A DNA stretch of 22,223 nt from the IMG/VR virus record IMGVR_UViG_3300012954_000100, positions 1-22,223 of that record. One strand, 5' to 3'. The position numbers were made by a program, and so were the translations under genes. Origin of the DNA: a virus. The notes below the pieces were generated by a model. It was not told the DNA's origin and made no database searches. It saw only the letters and a list, made by a program, of their open reading frames with translations. Numbering within the stretch: the first letter of the stretch is position 1; the number at the start of each line of letters is the position of its first letter. Below, piece by piece: positions 6,851 through 13,152 of this stretch.

Positions 6851-7350
6851 CAAAGAATGTCTTGAAAGTTTTCCAGAAGTGCGTCTGCAGTTGTGGTTTT
6901 ACTAGAGGGAGTGACGTTCTCTGCCAACATAGTATAGTCCCCAGGTTCTAGTTTGAACTTGGCAGTAGGGGATGATGGGGTGTAATAGATACGCTTCTCA
7001 ACAGTATCCCAGTCGGTTACTGCGATAGACATTTTCTTAGTGTCCACCAGAAGCATGTAGTCGAAGGTCTTCTCTACGAATTTTACATCGTTTCGGAAGT
7101 TTTTCAACACAACACTCTTGGTGCTACCGTTCTTATTGAACATATTGAGAGTTCCTTTCATCTCGTAATTATGTTCAGCAGACTTGAAGTCCACCCCATC
7201 CATGTAATCACCAACGTAATCTAGTTGACCGTCACTCCACTTAGCGAATGAGTTTTCTTGCAACCAGGTACGAATTGTCTTGAACGCATTTGACTTCATT
7301 TGAGGAGTATTAGTTGCATCAACGCAACCAAAAAACTCCTCAAGATTCAT
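6850..7350 (-). CDS. Hypothetical, candidate PD-(D/E)XK nuclease next to Dam
   Basis: 166 residues, not firmly recognised. The middle holds DFKSAEHNYEMKG (residues 54-66), which could be a PD-(D/E)XK active site: D54, then E63-x-K65. It is followed by FDYMLLVDTKKMSIAVTDW, a strand-turn-strand typical after such a core. The N-terminus is helical (MKSNAFKTIRTWLQ). It is placed between a sugar epimerase and dam, sharing a base with the dam start. Two starts are possible: ATG at 7350 with ATGA overlap (chosen) and ATG at 7368 overlapping by 22 bases; neither has a Shine-Dalgarno. The nuclease idea rests on one motif and on context, so it is tentative. Confidence 0.7.
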   Translation of the reverse strand: MNLEEFFGCVDATNTPQMKSNAFKTIRTWLQENSFAKWSDGQLDYVGDYMDGVDFKSAEHNYEMKGTLNMFNKNGSTKSVVLKNFRNDVKFVEKTFDYMLLVDTKKMSIAVTDWDTVEKRIYYTPSSPTAKFKLEPGDYTMLAENVTPSSKTTTADALLENFQDIL

Positions 7351-8255
7351 ATTGTCAAAGTTGACCATAATTCAGATGTAAGTTGATCTTCTAAATTGAT
7401 CTTCGGTTCCCATCCTAGCATAGATTTTGCTTTTGTAATATCAGCAAGTGTTTCTCTTGCTTCACCTTTACGTTCTGGGATATACACTCTTTCTCCACCA
7501 ATCATGTCAGCAACTTGATTGATAGAGTAGTTAGTTCCTGTGCCGATGTTGATTGCTTCACAAGAAACATAGTTGTTCAAAGCACACATATTTGCTTCAA
7601 CCACGTCCTTGACATGGGTAAAGTCACGTCTCTGCTCACCATCACCAACGATGGTCATAGGTTCACCACGACGTTTTTGTTCTTGGAACAAACCAATAAC
7701 AGGTGCATACTGTCCCTTCAGTGGTTGGCGGGGACCGTAGACGTTGAAGTAACGGAGGGAGATCGTCCGCAAACCGTGCAGACGATAGTACATGTAGCAG
7801 AACTTCTCTGCGGATACCTTGCTTGCTGAATAGTGATTCAAACAATCAGTGGGCATGAACTCCCGAAGAGGAGGTTCGTTGTTCAAACCATACGAAGAAG
7901 AGGTAGAGGAATTGACAAACCTCCGTGCACCTACTTCTCGTGCCAGTTCCAGCATGTTGCATGTTCCCTCAACATTTGTGGTAACACAGTCGAAGGGATT
8001 CTTCATTGCAAGTTGAATCCGAGAGTGTGCTGCCAGGTGGAACACAGCCTCGACACCCTTGAAGATAGGGCGGCATGCTTCGATGTCACGAATGTCTTCG
8101 ATATGATTCTCTACGTCACTGTCGTACCAGTTGAAAGCATCATTCGCTTCTGCTGATTCGTTGTCAATGACTACAACTTCATGACCATCATGCAGCAGGC
8201 GAGAGACGACGTGGGATCCAATAAATCCAGCACCGCCTGTTACAAGACATTTCAT
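7347..8255 (-). CDS. NAD-dependent sugar-nucleotide epimerase/dehydratase
   Basis: 302-residue extended short-chain dehydrogenase. The Rossmann turn GGAGFIGSH (7-15), an acidic residue after strand 2 (VVVIDNE), FHLAAH, and the catalytic Y142-S-A-S-K146 with Ser/Thr around 117 are all present. ISLRYFNVYGPRQ and FTHVKDVVEA are the substrate-side signatures of UDP-glucose 4-epimerase-like and related GDP/dTDP-sugar enzymes. It would modify an NDP-sugar in the cytoplasm; exact substrate not determinable. ATG overlaps the 26-residue membrane peptide (ATGA) upstream and the candidate nuclease downstream. Cyanophages often carry such genes, probably for glycan or lipopolysaccharide changes. Confidence 0.92.
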   Translation of the reverse strand: MKCLVTGGAGFIGSHVVSRLLHDGHEVVVIDNESAEANDAFNWYDSDVENHIEDIRDIEACRPIFKGVEAVFHLAAHSRIQLAMKNPFDCVTTNVEGTCNMLELAREVGARRFVNSSTSSSYGLNNEPPLREFMPTDCLNHYSASKVSAEKFCYMYYRLHGLRTISLRYFNVYGPRQPLKGQYAPVIGLFQEQKRRGEPMTIVGDGEQRRDFTHVKDVVEANMCALNNYVSCEAINIGTGTNYSINQVADMIGGERVYIPERKGEARETLADITKAKSMLGWEPKINLEDQLTSELWSTLTI

Positions 8256-8332
8256 TGACCTTTACCAATCAACCAGAGTGAGCAGATAGCAACAGCCACA
8301 ACCAGTGTGCCGTACACGATGATGACAGCCAT
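8252..8332 (-). CDS. 26-residue single-pass membrane peptide
   Basis: Reads MAVIIVYGTLVVAVAICSLW then LIGKGQ: one hydrophobic helix with a positively charged tail, so probably N-out/C-in. The stop overlaps the epimerase ATG as ATGA, the usual junction style here, which supports its being translated. Its size and shape recall small photosystem or cytochrome subunits, but no specific family is recognised. No good Shine-Dalgarno. It starts 32 bases after the gp44 stop. Confidence 0.55.
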   Translation of the reverse strand: MAVIIVYGTLVVAVAICSLWLIGKGQ

Positions 8333-8363
8333 GTTTTGAAAAAGTTCTTTTACTAATTTAGGT

Positions 8364-9308
8364 TTACTTGAACTCGCAATTGACCATAATCTCAGTCATT
8401 GCTGCGAGGAGATTGATCTCCTGATCTGCCGCAAAGGCAGACTGGTACTGGTATTTCGCAATGATTAGTACCGCCTCAGGTATAGACTTTGGTTTCATAT
8501 GCTCATAAATTGAGTCATATAATTTCCTGAGGATTGTGTTGGGGTCGTTATCAAGGTTTTGAACGATCCACTTCCTGACGTTAGGGAACTGCTTTTTACT
8601 AATGTAAGTAACTAATTCGTCAACCTGTACGTTAGTAAAGTCTGCAAGAATTCCTACGTCTATTCTACCACTAGTTGCATACCTTTGGCACTCATTTAGT
8701 ACACGTCTCCAGTCAGGAAAGTGTTTATTTATGAGTTCAACTGCAACCTTGGGTTCATACTCAACACCTTCAGTGTCAAGAATTTGAGTCAACCTTTTGA
8801 AGAACCCAGCAGCGATCAGTTGTTTTTCTTTCCCTGTAACTCCGAAATCGACCACCGCGCATCGGCTGTGGAGAGGTTCAATAATTTTGTTCTTGTAATT
8901 ACAGGTAAAGATGAACCTACAGTTGTTGTAGAACGCCTCGATGTTAGCTCGGAGTAAGAGTTGAACATCATGTGTAGTATTATCTGCCTCATCGATGATG
9001 ATGACCTTGTGCCTAGATTCAGACGTAAGAGAAACAGTTGAAGCAAAATTCTTTGCTTGGTTACGAACCGTGTCCAGAAATCGTCCTTCATCTGACCCGT
9101 TGATGACGTAGTAGTCCGCCCCAAGTTCATGGCACAGTGCCTTTGCAACGGTCGTTTTCCCTATACCAGGAGGACCAGAGAGCAATAAATTAGGAAGCTC
9201 ACCACTATTTACAAGCTCCATGAAAGTCTTTTTTATAGACTTCGGGAGAATGCAATCACCAATGGTCTTGGGTCGATACTTCTCGACCCAAAGAAAATCA
9301 TCATTCAT
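8364..9308 (-). CDS. gp44: Clamp-loader ATPase subunit gp44
   Basis: 314-residue AAA+ ATPase that opens and loads the gp45 sliding clamp as a complex with gp62. It begins WVEKYRPKTIGDCILP, the conserved start of RFC-like loaders. Walker A GPPGIGKTT (45-53), Walker B VIIIDEAD (102-109) and the arginine-finger motif SRC (148-150) are all intact. Length equals the T4 protein (about 319). ATG overlaps the stop of the preceding 81-residue gene. T4 gp44 translation is controlled by RegA; RegA is encoded about 4 kb downstream, but no binding site can be assigned by eye. Confidence 0.97.
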   Translation of the reverse strand: MNDDFLWVEKYRPKTIGDCILPKSIKKTFMELVNSGELPNLLLSGPPGIGKTTVAKALCHELGADYYVINGSDEGRFLDTVRNQAKNFASTVSLTSESRHKVIIIDEADNTTHDVQLLLRANIEAFYNNCRFIFTCNYKNKIIEPLHSRCAVVDFGVTGKEKQLIAAGFFKRLTQILDTEGVEYEPKVAVELINKHFPDWRRVLNECQRYATSGRIDVGILADFTNVQVDELVTYISKKQFPNVRKWIVQNLDNDPNTILRKLYDSIYEHMKPKSIPEAVLIIAKYQYQSAFAADQEINLLAAMTEIMVNCEFK

Positions 9309-9550
9309 CCTTGTTCTGACGAAATGGGTGCATTACTGGAAATGACAGGGGTTTTTTGTTTGATGACAATGAAGGCATCTTTGTTGTACTTGCGGGTGCC
9401 TTTGACAGGTGCCCACTTGGTGCCAGCACCATCGATCTCATAAACCGAGGTACCACCAATCTCTACGACGATCTCAGCATCGCTAGGCCAATCAAGACTC
9501 TCCACTGCCAGGGAGAGTTGACCTAACCAATCACCACTTGATGTAATCAT
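9305..9550 (-). CDS. Hypothetical protein between gp45 and gp44, 81 aa
   Basis: Not recognised. It appears beta-rich (AEIVVEIGGTSVYEID, DAFIVIKQKTPVI) with a Ser/Pro-rich C-terminal tail. No signal or membrane segment. Overlaps gp44 by ATGA and follows the small 52-residue gene by 3 bases, so it sits inside the clamp/loader transcript. Confidence 0.75.
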   Translation of the reverse strand: MITSSGDWLGQLSLAVESLDWPSDAEIVVEIGGTSVYEIDGAGTKWAPVKGTRKYNKDAFIVIKQKTPVISSNAPISSEQG

Positions 9551-9553
9551 AGT

Positions 9554-9712
9554 TCAATAATGAGATTCAGGGTCATCACAGAAAAAAACTTCTTTGAAAC
9601 GTGGGAGGTCAGGACAGATGTCCATCCACTGCTGGAGAGTTAGTTTCTGCACCTCGTCTGGGAGGATGCAGAGTCTCCAGAAGGGAGGGCGACGCATCAG
9701 ATGGATGTACAT
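9554..9712 (-). CDS. Hypothetical protein after gp45, about 52 aa
   Basis: Compact sequence with RRPPFWRLCILPDEVQKL and WMDICPDLPRFKEVFFCDD, rich in Trp, Pro and Cys. The composition is clearly protein-like but the family is not recognised. The open frame extends back to a TTG at 9790 inside the gp45 tail (78 residues), without a ribosome site. ATG at 9712 is preceded by AAGGCG and is preferred; ATG at 9697 is the next choice. It lies between gp45 and the 81-residue gene. Confidence 0.65.
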   Translation of the reverse strand: MYIHLMRRPPFWRLCILPDEVQKLTLQQWMDICPDLPRFKEVFFCDDPESHY

Positions 9713-9764
9713 CGCCTTCGGGAACGGTTTATTCAACTCAGAACTAGGGTTCCGATTGATGTGA

Positions 9765-10433
9765 TTAGTCGCACGTGGAGTCTGGTTCAAGAGCGATGAA
9801 GTAAGTGAGTTTGTAATCAGTGTTGGTGAACTTTGCCAGGTTTTTGGATGAGATCCGAACTTGGTAGTCCTTAGGGATCAGACGGATGTTCTCAATCTTG
9901 AAGTTGAAGGAGAAGTTCCGGTCAGTCTCGCCAACTTGAATCGAATACTCATTGCTCGTATCGTTCTTACGGTCAGATACAAGCAGTTTTACAATTCCAT
10001 CTTCACCTACCACCGACATGTCGGGTAGTTGCATGATGGAAGAAGACTTCAAGATCCGGGTCAGGTCCGCTTCACTCAGTTTGAAGACAACATCTTCGCT
10101 GGGAAGTTGCATCTCCTTTTCAGGAGGAGCAACAATCACACTAGGGTCTGAGAAGAAGAACTTTGCCAGGTTGTTACCATCCTTGATGATGGCATAAGAC
10201 GTGTTGGTAGACACGTCAACCTCAGGAGACCTGTAAAGAGACAGGGTATTCAGGAACTGAGGCAGGTCATAAATTGCGAAGTCACGTGGGATATATTCGT
10301 CAAGTTCTGCTTCTGCCAGAACGTTCTTCATGACAGAGATCGTTCGCAATTTGTTACCTTCTTTGAAATAAAGAGACTGATTGATCGTCGTGAAGTTTTG
10401 CAGGATCTTCAGAGTCTTTTCTGACAGTCTCAT
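9765..10433 (-). CDS. gp45: Sliding clamp gp45
   Basis: About 222 residues. It forms a trimeric ring that gives gp43 processivity and in T4 also activates late transcription through gp55/gp33. Start MRLSEKTLKILQNFTTIN aligns with the T4 N-terminus. The internal FAIYDLPQFLNTLSL, SDPSVIVAPP and the ending YFIALEPDSTCD are all clamp hallmarks. An in-frame extension upstream (GTG 10469, ATG 10454) exists, but the predicted transcription start near 10467 excludes the GTG, so the ATG at 10433 is chosen. It is the first gene after a terminator and has its own promoter (-35 10496-10501, -10 10474-10479), decoupling it from the hli operon. Confidence 0.95.
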   Translation of the reverse strand: MRLSEKTLKILQNFTTINQSLYFKEGNKLRTISVMKNVLAEAELDEYIPRDFAIYDLPQFLNTLSLYRSPEVDVSTNTSYAIIKDGNNLAKFFFSDPSVIVAPPEKEMQLPSEDVVFKLSEADLTRILKSSSIMQLPDMSVVGEDGIVKLLVSDRKNDTSNEYSIQVGETDRNFSFNFKIENIRLIPKDYQVRISSKNLAKFTNTDYKLTYFIALEPDSTCD

Positions 10434-10473
10434 AGGTGGTTCTCGGAGTTTCATAATGTAACTTGCCACCGAA

Positions 10474-10501
10474 ATTATAGCATAAAAAAGGGACTTATCA
10501 A
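10474..10501 (-). promoter_or_regulatory. Sigma70-type promoter for gp45, embedded in a terminator
   Basis: On the minus strand TTGATA (10496-10501), a 16-base spacer, then TATAAT (10474-10479) with an upstream TGC that makes it an extended -10. The start would fall near 10467, about 34 bases before the gp45 ATG. The -35 hexamer occupies the loop and stem of the terminator at 10484-10506. Confidence 0.8.
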
Positions 10502-10506
10502 GTCCC
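10484..10506 (-). terminator. Rho-independent terminator ending the hli operon
   Basis: The minus strand has a perfect 7-base stem GGGACTT / AAGTCCC with a 3-base loop (GAT), followed by six T. It closes the hli - hli - acidic peptide unit. The stop codon of the 46-residue gene lies in the stem-loop. Confidence 0.9.
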
Positions 10507-10638
10507 TTCCCATACGGGAGACATCAGTCCACTGTCCGGACCGTCAAAATCGTCGTCGTCACTATCTGCTGTTAGCAGAAAGAAAACAAGGGGGGTCAGA
10601 AAAAATAATATTGTCTGCCCCCATGCAAGATCAATCAC
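10498..10638 (-). CDS. 46-residue membrane peptide with acidic tail, hli operon
   Basis: Begins at a GTG that overlaps the hli stop as GTGA. One membrane helix (QTILFFLTPLVFFLLTA) is followed by an acidic run SDDDDFDGPDSG and LMSPVWEGT. It resembles short cyanobacterial/cyanophage membrane proteins with a DDDD-GP tail; function unknown. Its TGA lies within the terminator stem-loop and overlaps the -35 of gp45. A longer frame extending upstream through hli is not plausible because it reads hli out of frame. Confidence 0.65.
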   Translation of the reverse strand: MIDLAWGQTILFFLTPLVFFLLTADSDDDDFDGPDSGLMSPVWEGT

Positions 10639-10742
10639 CAAATACCTGGGATGATCTGTCCGGTTGTGGCATAAGAACCGATTGCAGCAATGACACCAAG
10701 CATTGCTGCCCAACCATTGATGCGTTCTGCTTTTTCAGTCAT
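10635..10742 (-). CDS. hli: High-light-inducible protein, minimal 35 aa form
   Basis: Chlorophyll-binding single-helix thylakoid protein that protects photosystems from excess light. The helix core AERINGWAAMLGVIAAIGSY followed by TGQIIPGIW is a classic cyanophage Hli. The usual ExxNxR motif reads E6-R-I-N9-G-W11, so the Arg that normally pairs with Glu across two helices is Trp here. The gene is very short and easily missed. It lies 48 bases after the other hli and is translationally linked to the 46-residue peptide. Transcription is expected from the promoter at 11033-11061. Confidence 0.92.
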   Translation of the reverse strand: MTEKAERINGWAAMLGVIAAIGSYATTGQIIPGIW

Positions 10743-10790
10743 GATTCTAGAGTGAGGTAAAATTTGCTTTGGTCACCATGGAATTTTCCA

Positions 10791-11009
10791 TCAAATACCA
10801 AAAGACCCAAAGAAGAAAACGCTGCCTGAGAAGGCATACGAAACTACAGCGGCAACGAAACCAAGCATGGCGACGCGACCGTTGAGTTTCTCAGCACGTT
10901 CTGCATACGTCTCATAACCATAACGCTCTGCGTCGGTTTGTGAGACATACATACGAGGCTCGCGAGCAAAAAGATTCTGTTGCCCACGCTCGTTGGTCGT
11001 GACGGTCAT
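10791..11009 (-). CDS. hli: High-light-inducible protein, 72 aa
   Basis: Hli/Scp family photoprotection protein. The C-terminal half carries YAERAEKLNGRVAMLGFVAA with intact E40-x-x-N43-x-R45 chlorophyll-binding motif, then a hydrophobic helix ending in SGSVFFFGSFGI. The N-terminal 35 residues (MTVTTNERGQQNLFAREPRM...) form a hydrophilic stromal-side extension. First gene of a three-gene unit with its own consensus sigma70 promoter, so host RNA polymerase should express it early. The ATG at 11009 lies about 17 bases from the predicted transcription start, leaving a very short leader with no clear Shine-Dalgarno. Confidence 0.94.
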   Translation of the reverse strand: MTVTTNERGQQNLFAREPRMYVSQTDAERYGYETYAERAEKLNGRVAMLGFVAAVVSYAFSGSVFFFGSFGI

Positions 11010-11032
11010 GATAGGTTACGAACTGTTACTTT

Positions 11033-11061
11033 ATTATATAGTAATGTAACGAGTCTGTCAA
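11033..11061 (-). promoter_or_regulatory. Perfect consensus sigma70 promoter for hli
   Basis: TTGACA (11056-11061), exactly 17 bases, TATAAT (11033-11038) on the minus strand: all 12 consensus positions match. The -35 abuts the stop codon of the sulfotransferase-like gene. The start would be near 11026. Confidence 0.88.
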
Positions 11062-11931
11062 CTACCAAGAGTGTGGGATGTAACCAAAACAAGACTTGAA
11101 GTTATTATATACCCATGACATTTGGTCTCGACCCCAGGCAATATCCTCTTCACTCAAAACTTCCAGGTCAGTCTGTTGATGATTTTCAGCAATGCCACCA
11201 GAGCAGTAGGCATTGTCATACAGAATACCGACAGGGTGATCAAGAAGATTCTCCAACAGACGCAGTTCAGAATCACGTGACCACAAGTCCTCCATAATTA
11301 GGTGTTGAACATTGTCAAAGCACTGCCAACGTTTATAGATTTCTGCATAGTCAACGATATGCCAATCTCTATTCTCTACACAATGCTTCCAATAAGAAAT
11401 GCTGGTGGGAAATTTTTCAGAAACTTCTCTCCACTTACGTCTCTCCGCTATATCTTTTTTGAGATTAGATGTCTTATGAATTTTCCATTGCGGTTTTGGA
11501 TTCTTCGTTTTCGTTCTCTGTTTGTAGATGTCTGAGAGTTGAGAGTAAGATCTCCTGACAGGATCTCTCCAGATCAGAGTAACAGTAACGTTGAATTCTT
11601 TTTGAAGTATCGGAGCAATCCTCTGCAGGAAATACTCAGGTAATGCCTGATTGCTATTGGAAAAATCCAACAACCCATTCCTACTCTTCACATACTCAAT
11701 GTAGTCAAAGAGTGTGTAATCCTTTTTGATGTAAGACTCAGTCCTATGACTGTGTTGAGACTCCCAGTACCACCGTGCCTCCGACTCATCAAGAGACAAA
11801 TAATAAAGAAGGTTCGGTTCTGTTTTCCGAGCCTCCCCCATAGGTGCATATCCAGTTTTGTCAATGCTGTAACACAGGGGTTTTGTACCTGAGTACGCTG
11901 CCCCTGCATTTATGTGCAAATTAGCAGTCAT
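11062..11931 (-). CDS. Sulfotransferase-like protein
   Basis: 289 residues. An N-terminal INAGAAYSGTKPL stretch is placed like the phosphate-binding loop of PAPS sulfotransferases (usually KxGTT or SGTT). VTVTLIWRDPVRRSYSQLSD resembles the 3'-phosphate motif RDPxxRxxS, and MEDLWSRDSELRLLENLLD matches the YEDL-x-L-x-x-L-L pattern near the C-terminus. These fit a transfer of sulfate to a glycan or other acceptor, but the loop is atypical, so activity is uncertain. ATG at 11931 is chosen because the longer frame (11961) reads well into the preceding gene. Overlaps that gene by 11 bases. Its stop directly abuts the hli promoter. Confidence 0.75.
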   Translation of the reverse strand: MTANLHINAGAAYSGTKPLCYSIDKTGYAPMGEARKTEPNLLYYLSLDESEARWYWESQHSHRTESYIKKDYTLFDYIEYVKSRNGLLDFSNSNQALPEYFLQRIAPILQKEFNVTVTLIWRDPVRRSYSQLSDIYKQRTKTKNPKPQWKIHKTSNLKKDIAERRKWREVSEKFPTSISYWKHCVENRDWHIVDYAEIYKRWQCFDNVQHLIMEDLWSRDSELRLLENLLDHPVGILYDNAYCSGGIAENHQQTDLEVLSEEDIAWGRDQMSWVYNNFKSCFGYIPHSW

Positions 11932-12574
11932 CTGAGTAATTTTCTGCCAGATCACCGCCAATATTAGCTGCTTTATCAGAAGAGAACATAGTAACGAGTC
12001 CGCCGAGAAGAGGTCCTACAAGAGGAATACCTATCACAGCGGGAGCAGCTGCAGCACCAACGCTAGCACCCAGGACTCTTCCCTGAGCTTTGCCACCACC
12101 GACCGCCTCGATACACGCGACGTTCAGATCGCCCGATGCTGCACCGAGCTTTGGGAGGCCACCCTCATTCTTCATGTTGAGAGTGCCTTGCATTGTGTAC
12201 TCTTCGATGGTTCGTTGAGTACGTTGTTCTGAACTGGTTCGGGGTTTACCGCTACCAAACAGTCCACCTGGTCGTTCTGAGGACTTGTTTAGATCCAGTT
12301 CTTGGACACGACTCAGAGTCTTGGGATCATTCGAGTTGTATCGGACGCTATATCCTTGCGGTCCGACTTGAGCCTCGTATGATGAAAACTCACTTACTGG
12401 GAGGTTGAGATTGGGATAGACCATCCGCTTGTTATTCACAAGCATTCCAATCATGGCAAGATGAGAAACACCAAGAAGTCCGCCAAGCCCTAAGGCAAAC
12501 CATTTCAAAGATGAACTTCGCTTCTCAGGTGCCTGTTGGGGGGATGGTTGTTGCCCAGGATTTGGGAACACCAT
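11921..12574 (-). CDS. Membrane-anchored hypothetical protein, 217 aa
   Basis: Not recognised. A Pro/Gln-rich N-terminus is followed by a membrane helix (about residues 24-46, WFALGLGGLLGVSHLAMIGML). A polar middle follows, and then a long Gly/Ala-rich hydrophobic stretch (about 165-195, GASVGAAAAPAVIGIPLVGPL). The latter resembles the Gly-zipper segments of membrane-inserting or virion-associated proteins. The ending SDDC overlaps the sulfotransferase-like gene. ATG at 12574 has no good Shine-Dalgarno. A CTAAATAA octamer lies about 25 bases upstream, right after a terminator, so late expression is plausible. Confidence 0.75.
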   Translation of the reverse strand: MVFPNPGQQPSPQQAPEKRSSSLKWFALGLGGLLGVSHLAMIGMLVNNKRMVYPNLNLPVSEFSSYEAQVGPQGYSVRYNSNDPKTLSRVQELDLNKSSERPGGLFGSGKPRTSSEQRTQRTIEEYTMQGTLNMKNEGGLPKLGAASGDLNVACIEAVGGGKAQGRVLGASVGAAAAPAVIGIPLVGPLLGGLVTMFSSDKAANIGGDLAENYSDDC

Positions 12575-12595
12575 AACAGACGAATAATATTCAAT

Positions 12596-12603
12596 TTATT
12601 TAG
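12596..12603 (-). promoter_or_regulatory. CTAAATAA late-promoter-like octamer
   Basis: Immediately downstream of the T-run of the 12604-12628 terminator and 22 bases before the ATG of the 217-residue membrane protein. Non-coding position supports a promoter role; one mismatch from TATAAATA. Confidence 0.5.
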
Positions 12604-12628
12604 AAAAAAAGGGGACCCGAAGGTCCCC
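12604..12628 (-). terminator. Rho-independent terminator of the beta-barrel gene
   Basis: Minus strand stem GGGGACC / GGTCCCC closed by a UUCG tetraloop, followed by seven T. It starts 26 bases after the barrel stop codon. Confidence 0.95.
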
Positions 12629-12653
12629 CGCTTCTACCTTATGTGGTAATGAA

Positions 12654-13025
12654 TCAGAAGTTATACTTCAGACCCACCTTACCACCATAACCACGATCGA
12701 TGTCATCATCGCCAGATCCGATGAAGGAGACTTCGCCGTATGCGCCGAGTTTATCGGACACAGCAACACCGATACCTGCCTTACCAGAGGGGACAGTATC
12801 ACTGTCGCCATCGTCAGGGGAGACCAGACTAGCGCCACCCTGGACGTAGTAAGAAGCAGATTCACCCAGAGCACCCTCGTAGCCTGCGTGGAAATCTGTC
12901 GTTGCTCCTGTGTAATTTGAGCCCGTCCAACCTGCGTTGGTTTCCAGATTCACGTAGGGTCCGGCGAATGCAGCACCTGATGTTGCTGCGAGTGCAGCGG
13001 TTGCTGCCAATACTTGTTTGATCAT
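12654..13025 (-). CDS. Small secreted outer-membrane beta-barrel-like protein
   Basis: 123 residues. Signal peptide MIKQVLAATAALAATSGAAF with AFA-G cleavage at about 21/22, then Tyr/Gly-rich alternating strands (YVNLETNAGWTG, DFHAGYEGAL, SYYVQGGASLV, AGIGVAVSDKLGAYGEVSF, YGGKVGLKYNF). It ends in Phe, as outer-membrane proteins do for insertion by the BAM machinery. An acidic loop (DDGDSD) could bind ions. The upstream frame (to 13115) runs through leader hairpins, so the ATG at 13025 just before the signal peptide is chosen. It is a monocistronic unit with its own promoter-like octamer and a strong terminator. Probably of host origin, changing the envelope of the infected cell. Confidence 0.85.
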   Translation of the reverse strand: MIKQVLAATAALAATSGAAFAGPYVNLETNAGWTGSNYTGATTDFHAGYEGALGESASYYVQGGASLVSPDDGDSDTVPSGKAGIGVAVSDKLGAYGEVSFIGSGDDDIDRGYGGKVGLKYNF

Positions 13026-13065
13026 TGATTTGAATGAACTTACGGAGTCTAACCCGTAGATAAAG

Positions 13066-13119
13066 GTGGTCTCGACGTGACCACGCTGTGTGAAGATTCG
13101 TGACTGACTAGGCACGAAT
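13066..13119 (-). repeat. Two consecutive hairpins in the beta-barrel leader
   Basis: First (nearest the start of transcription): ATTCGTG / CACGAAT, perfect 7-base arms at 13113-13119 and 13096-13102. Second: GTGGTC / GACCAC at 13079-13084 and 13066-13071. Neither is followed by a T-run, so they look like mRNA leader structures rather than terminators. Confidence 0.6.
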
Positions 13120-13121
13120 AC

Positions 13122-13129
13122 TTATTTAG
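13122..13129 (-). promoter_or_regulatory. CTAAATAA late-promoter-like octamer for the beta-barrel
   Basis: Non-coding, between gp46 and the barrel gene; the leader hairpins begin three bases further on. A TTGACA hexamer at 13151-13156, overlapping the gp46 stop, could also supply a -35 with a poor -10 (TACTCT, 17-base spacing). Confidence 0.5.
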
Positions 13130-13152
13130 AGTAAACCAATTTTGTCCGTATG

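Noticed and set aside
10498-10713. 71-codon version of the hli-operon peptide
   Set aside because: Its first 25 codons read through hli out of frame; the GTG at 10638 explains the real gene better.
10778-10791. ATGGAATTTTCCAT palindrome between the two hli genes
   Set aside because: Short, AT-rich, overlapping the hli stop; too weak to call an operator or terminator.
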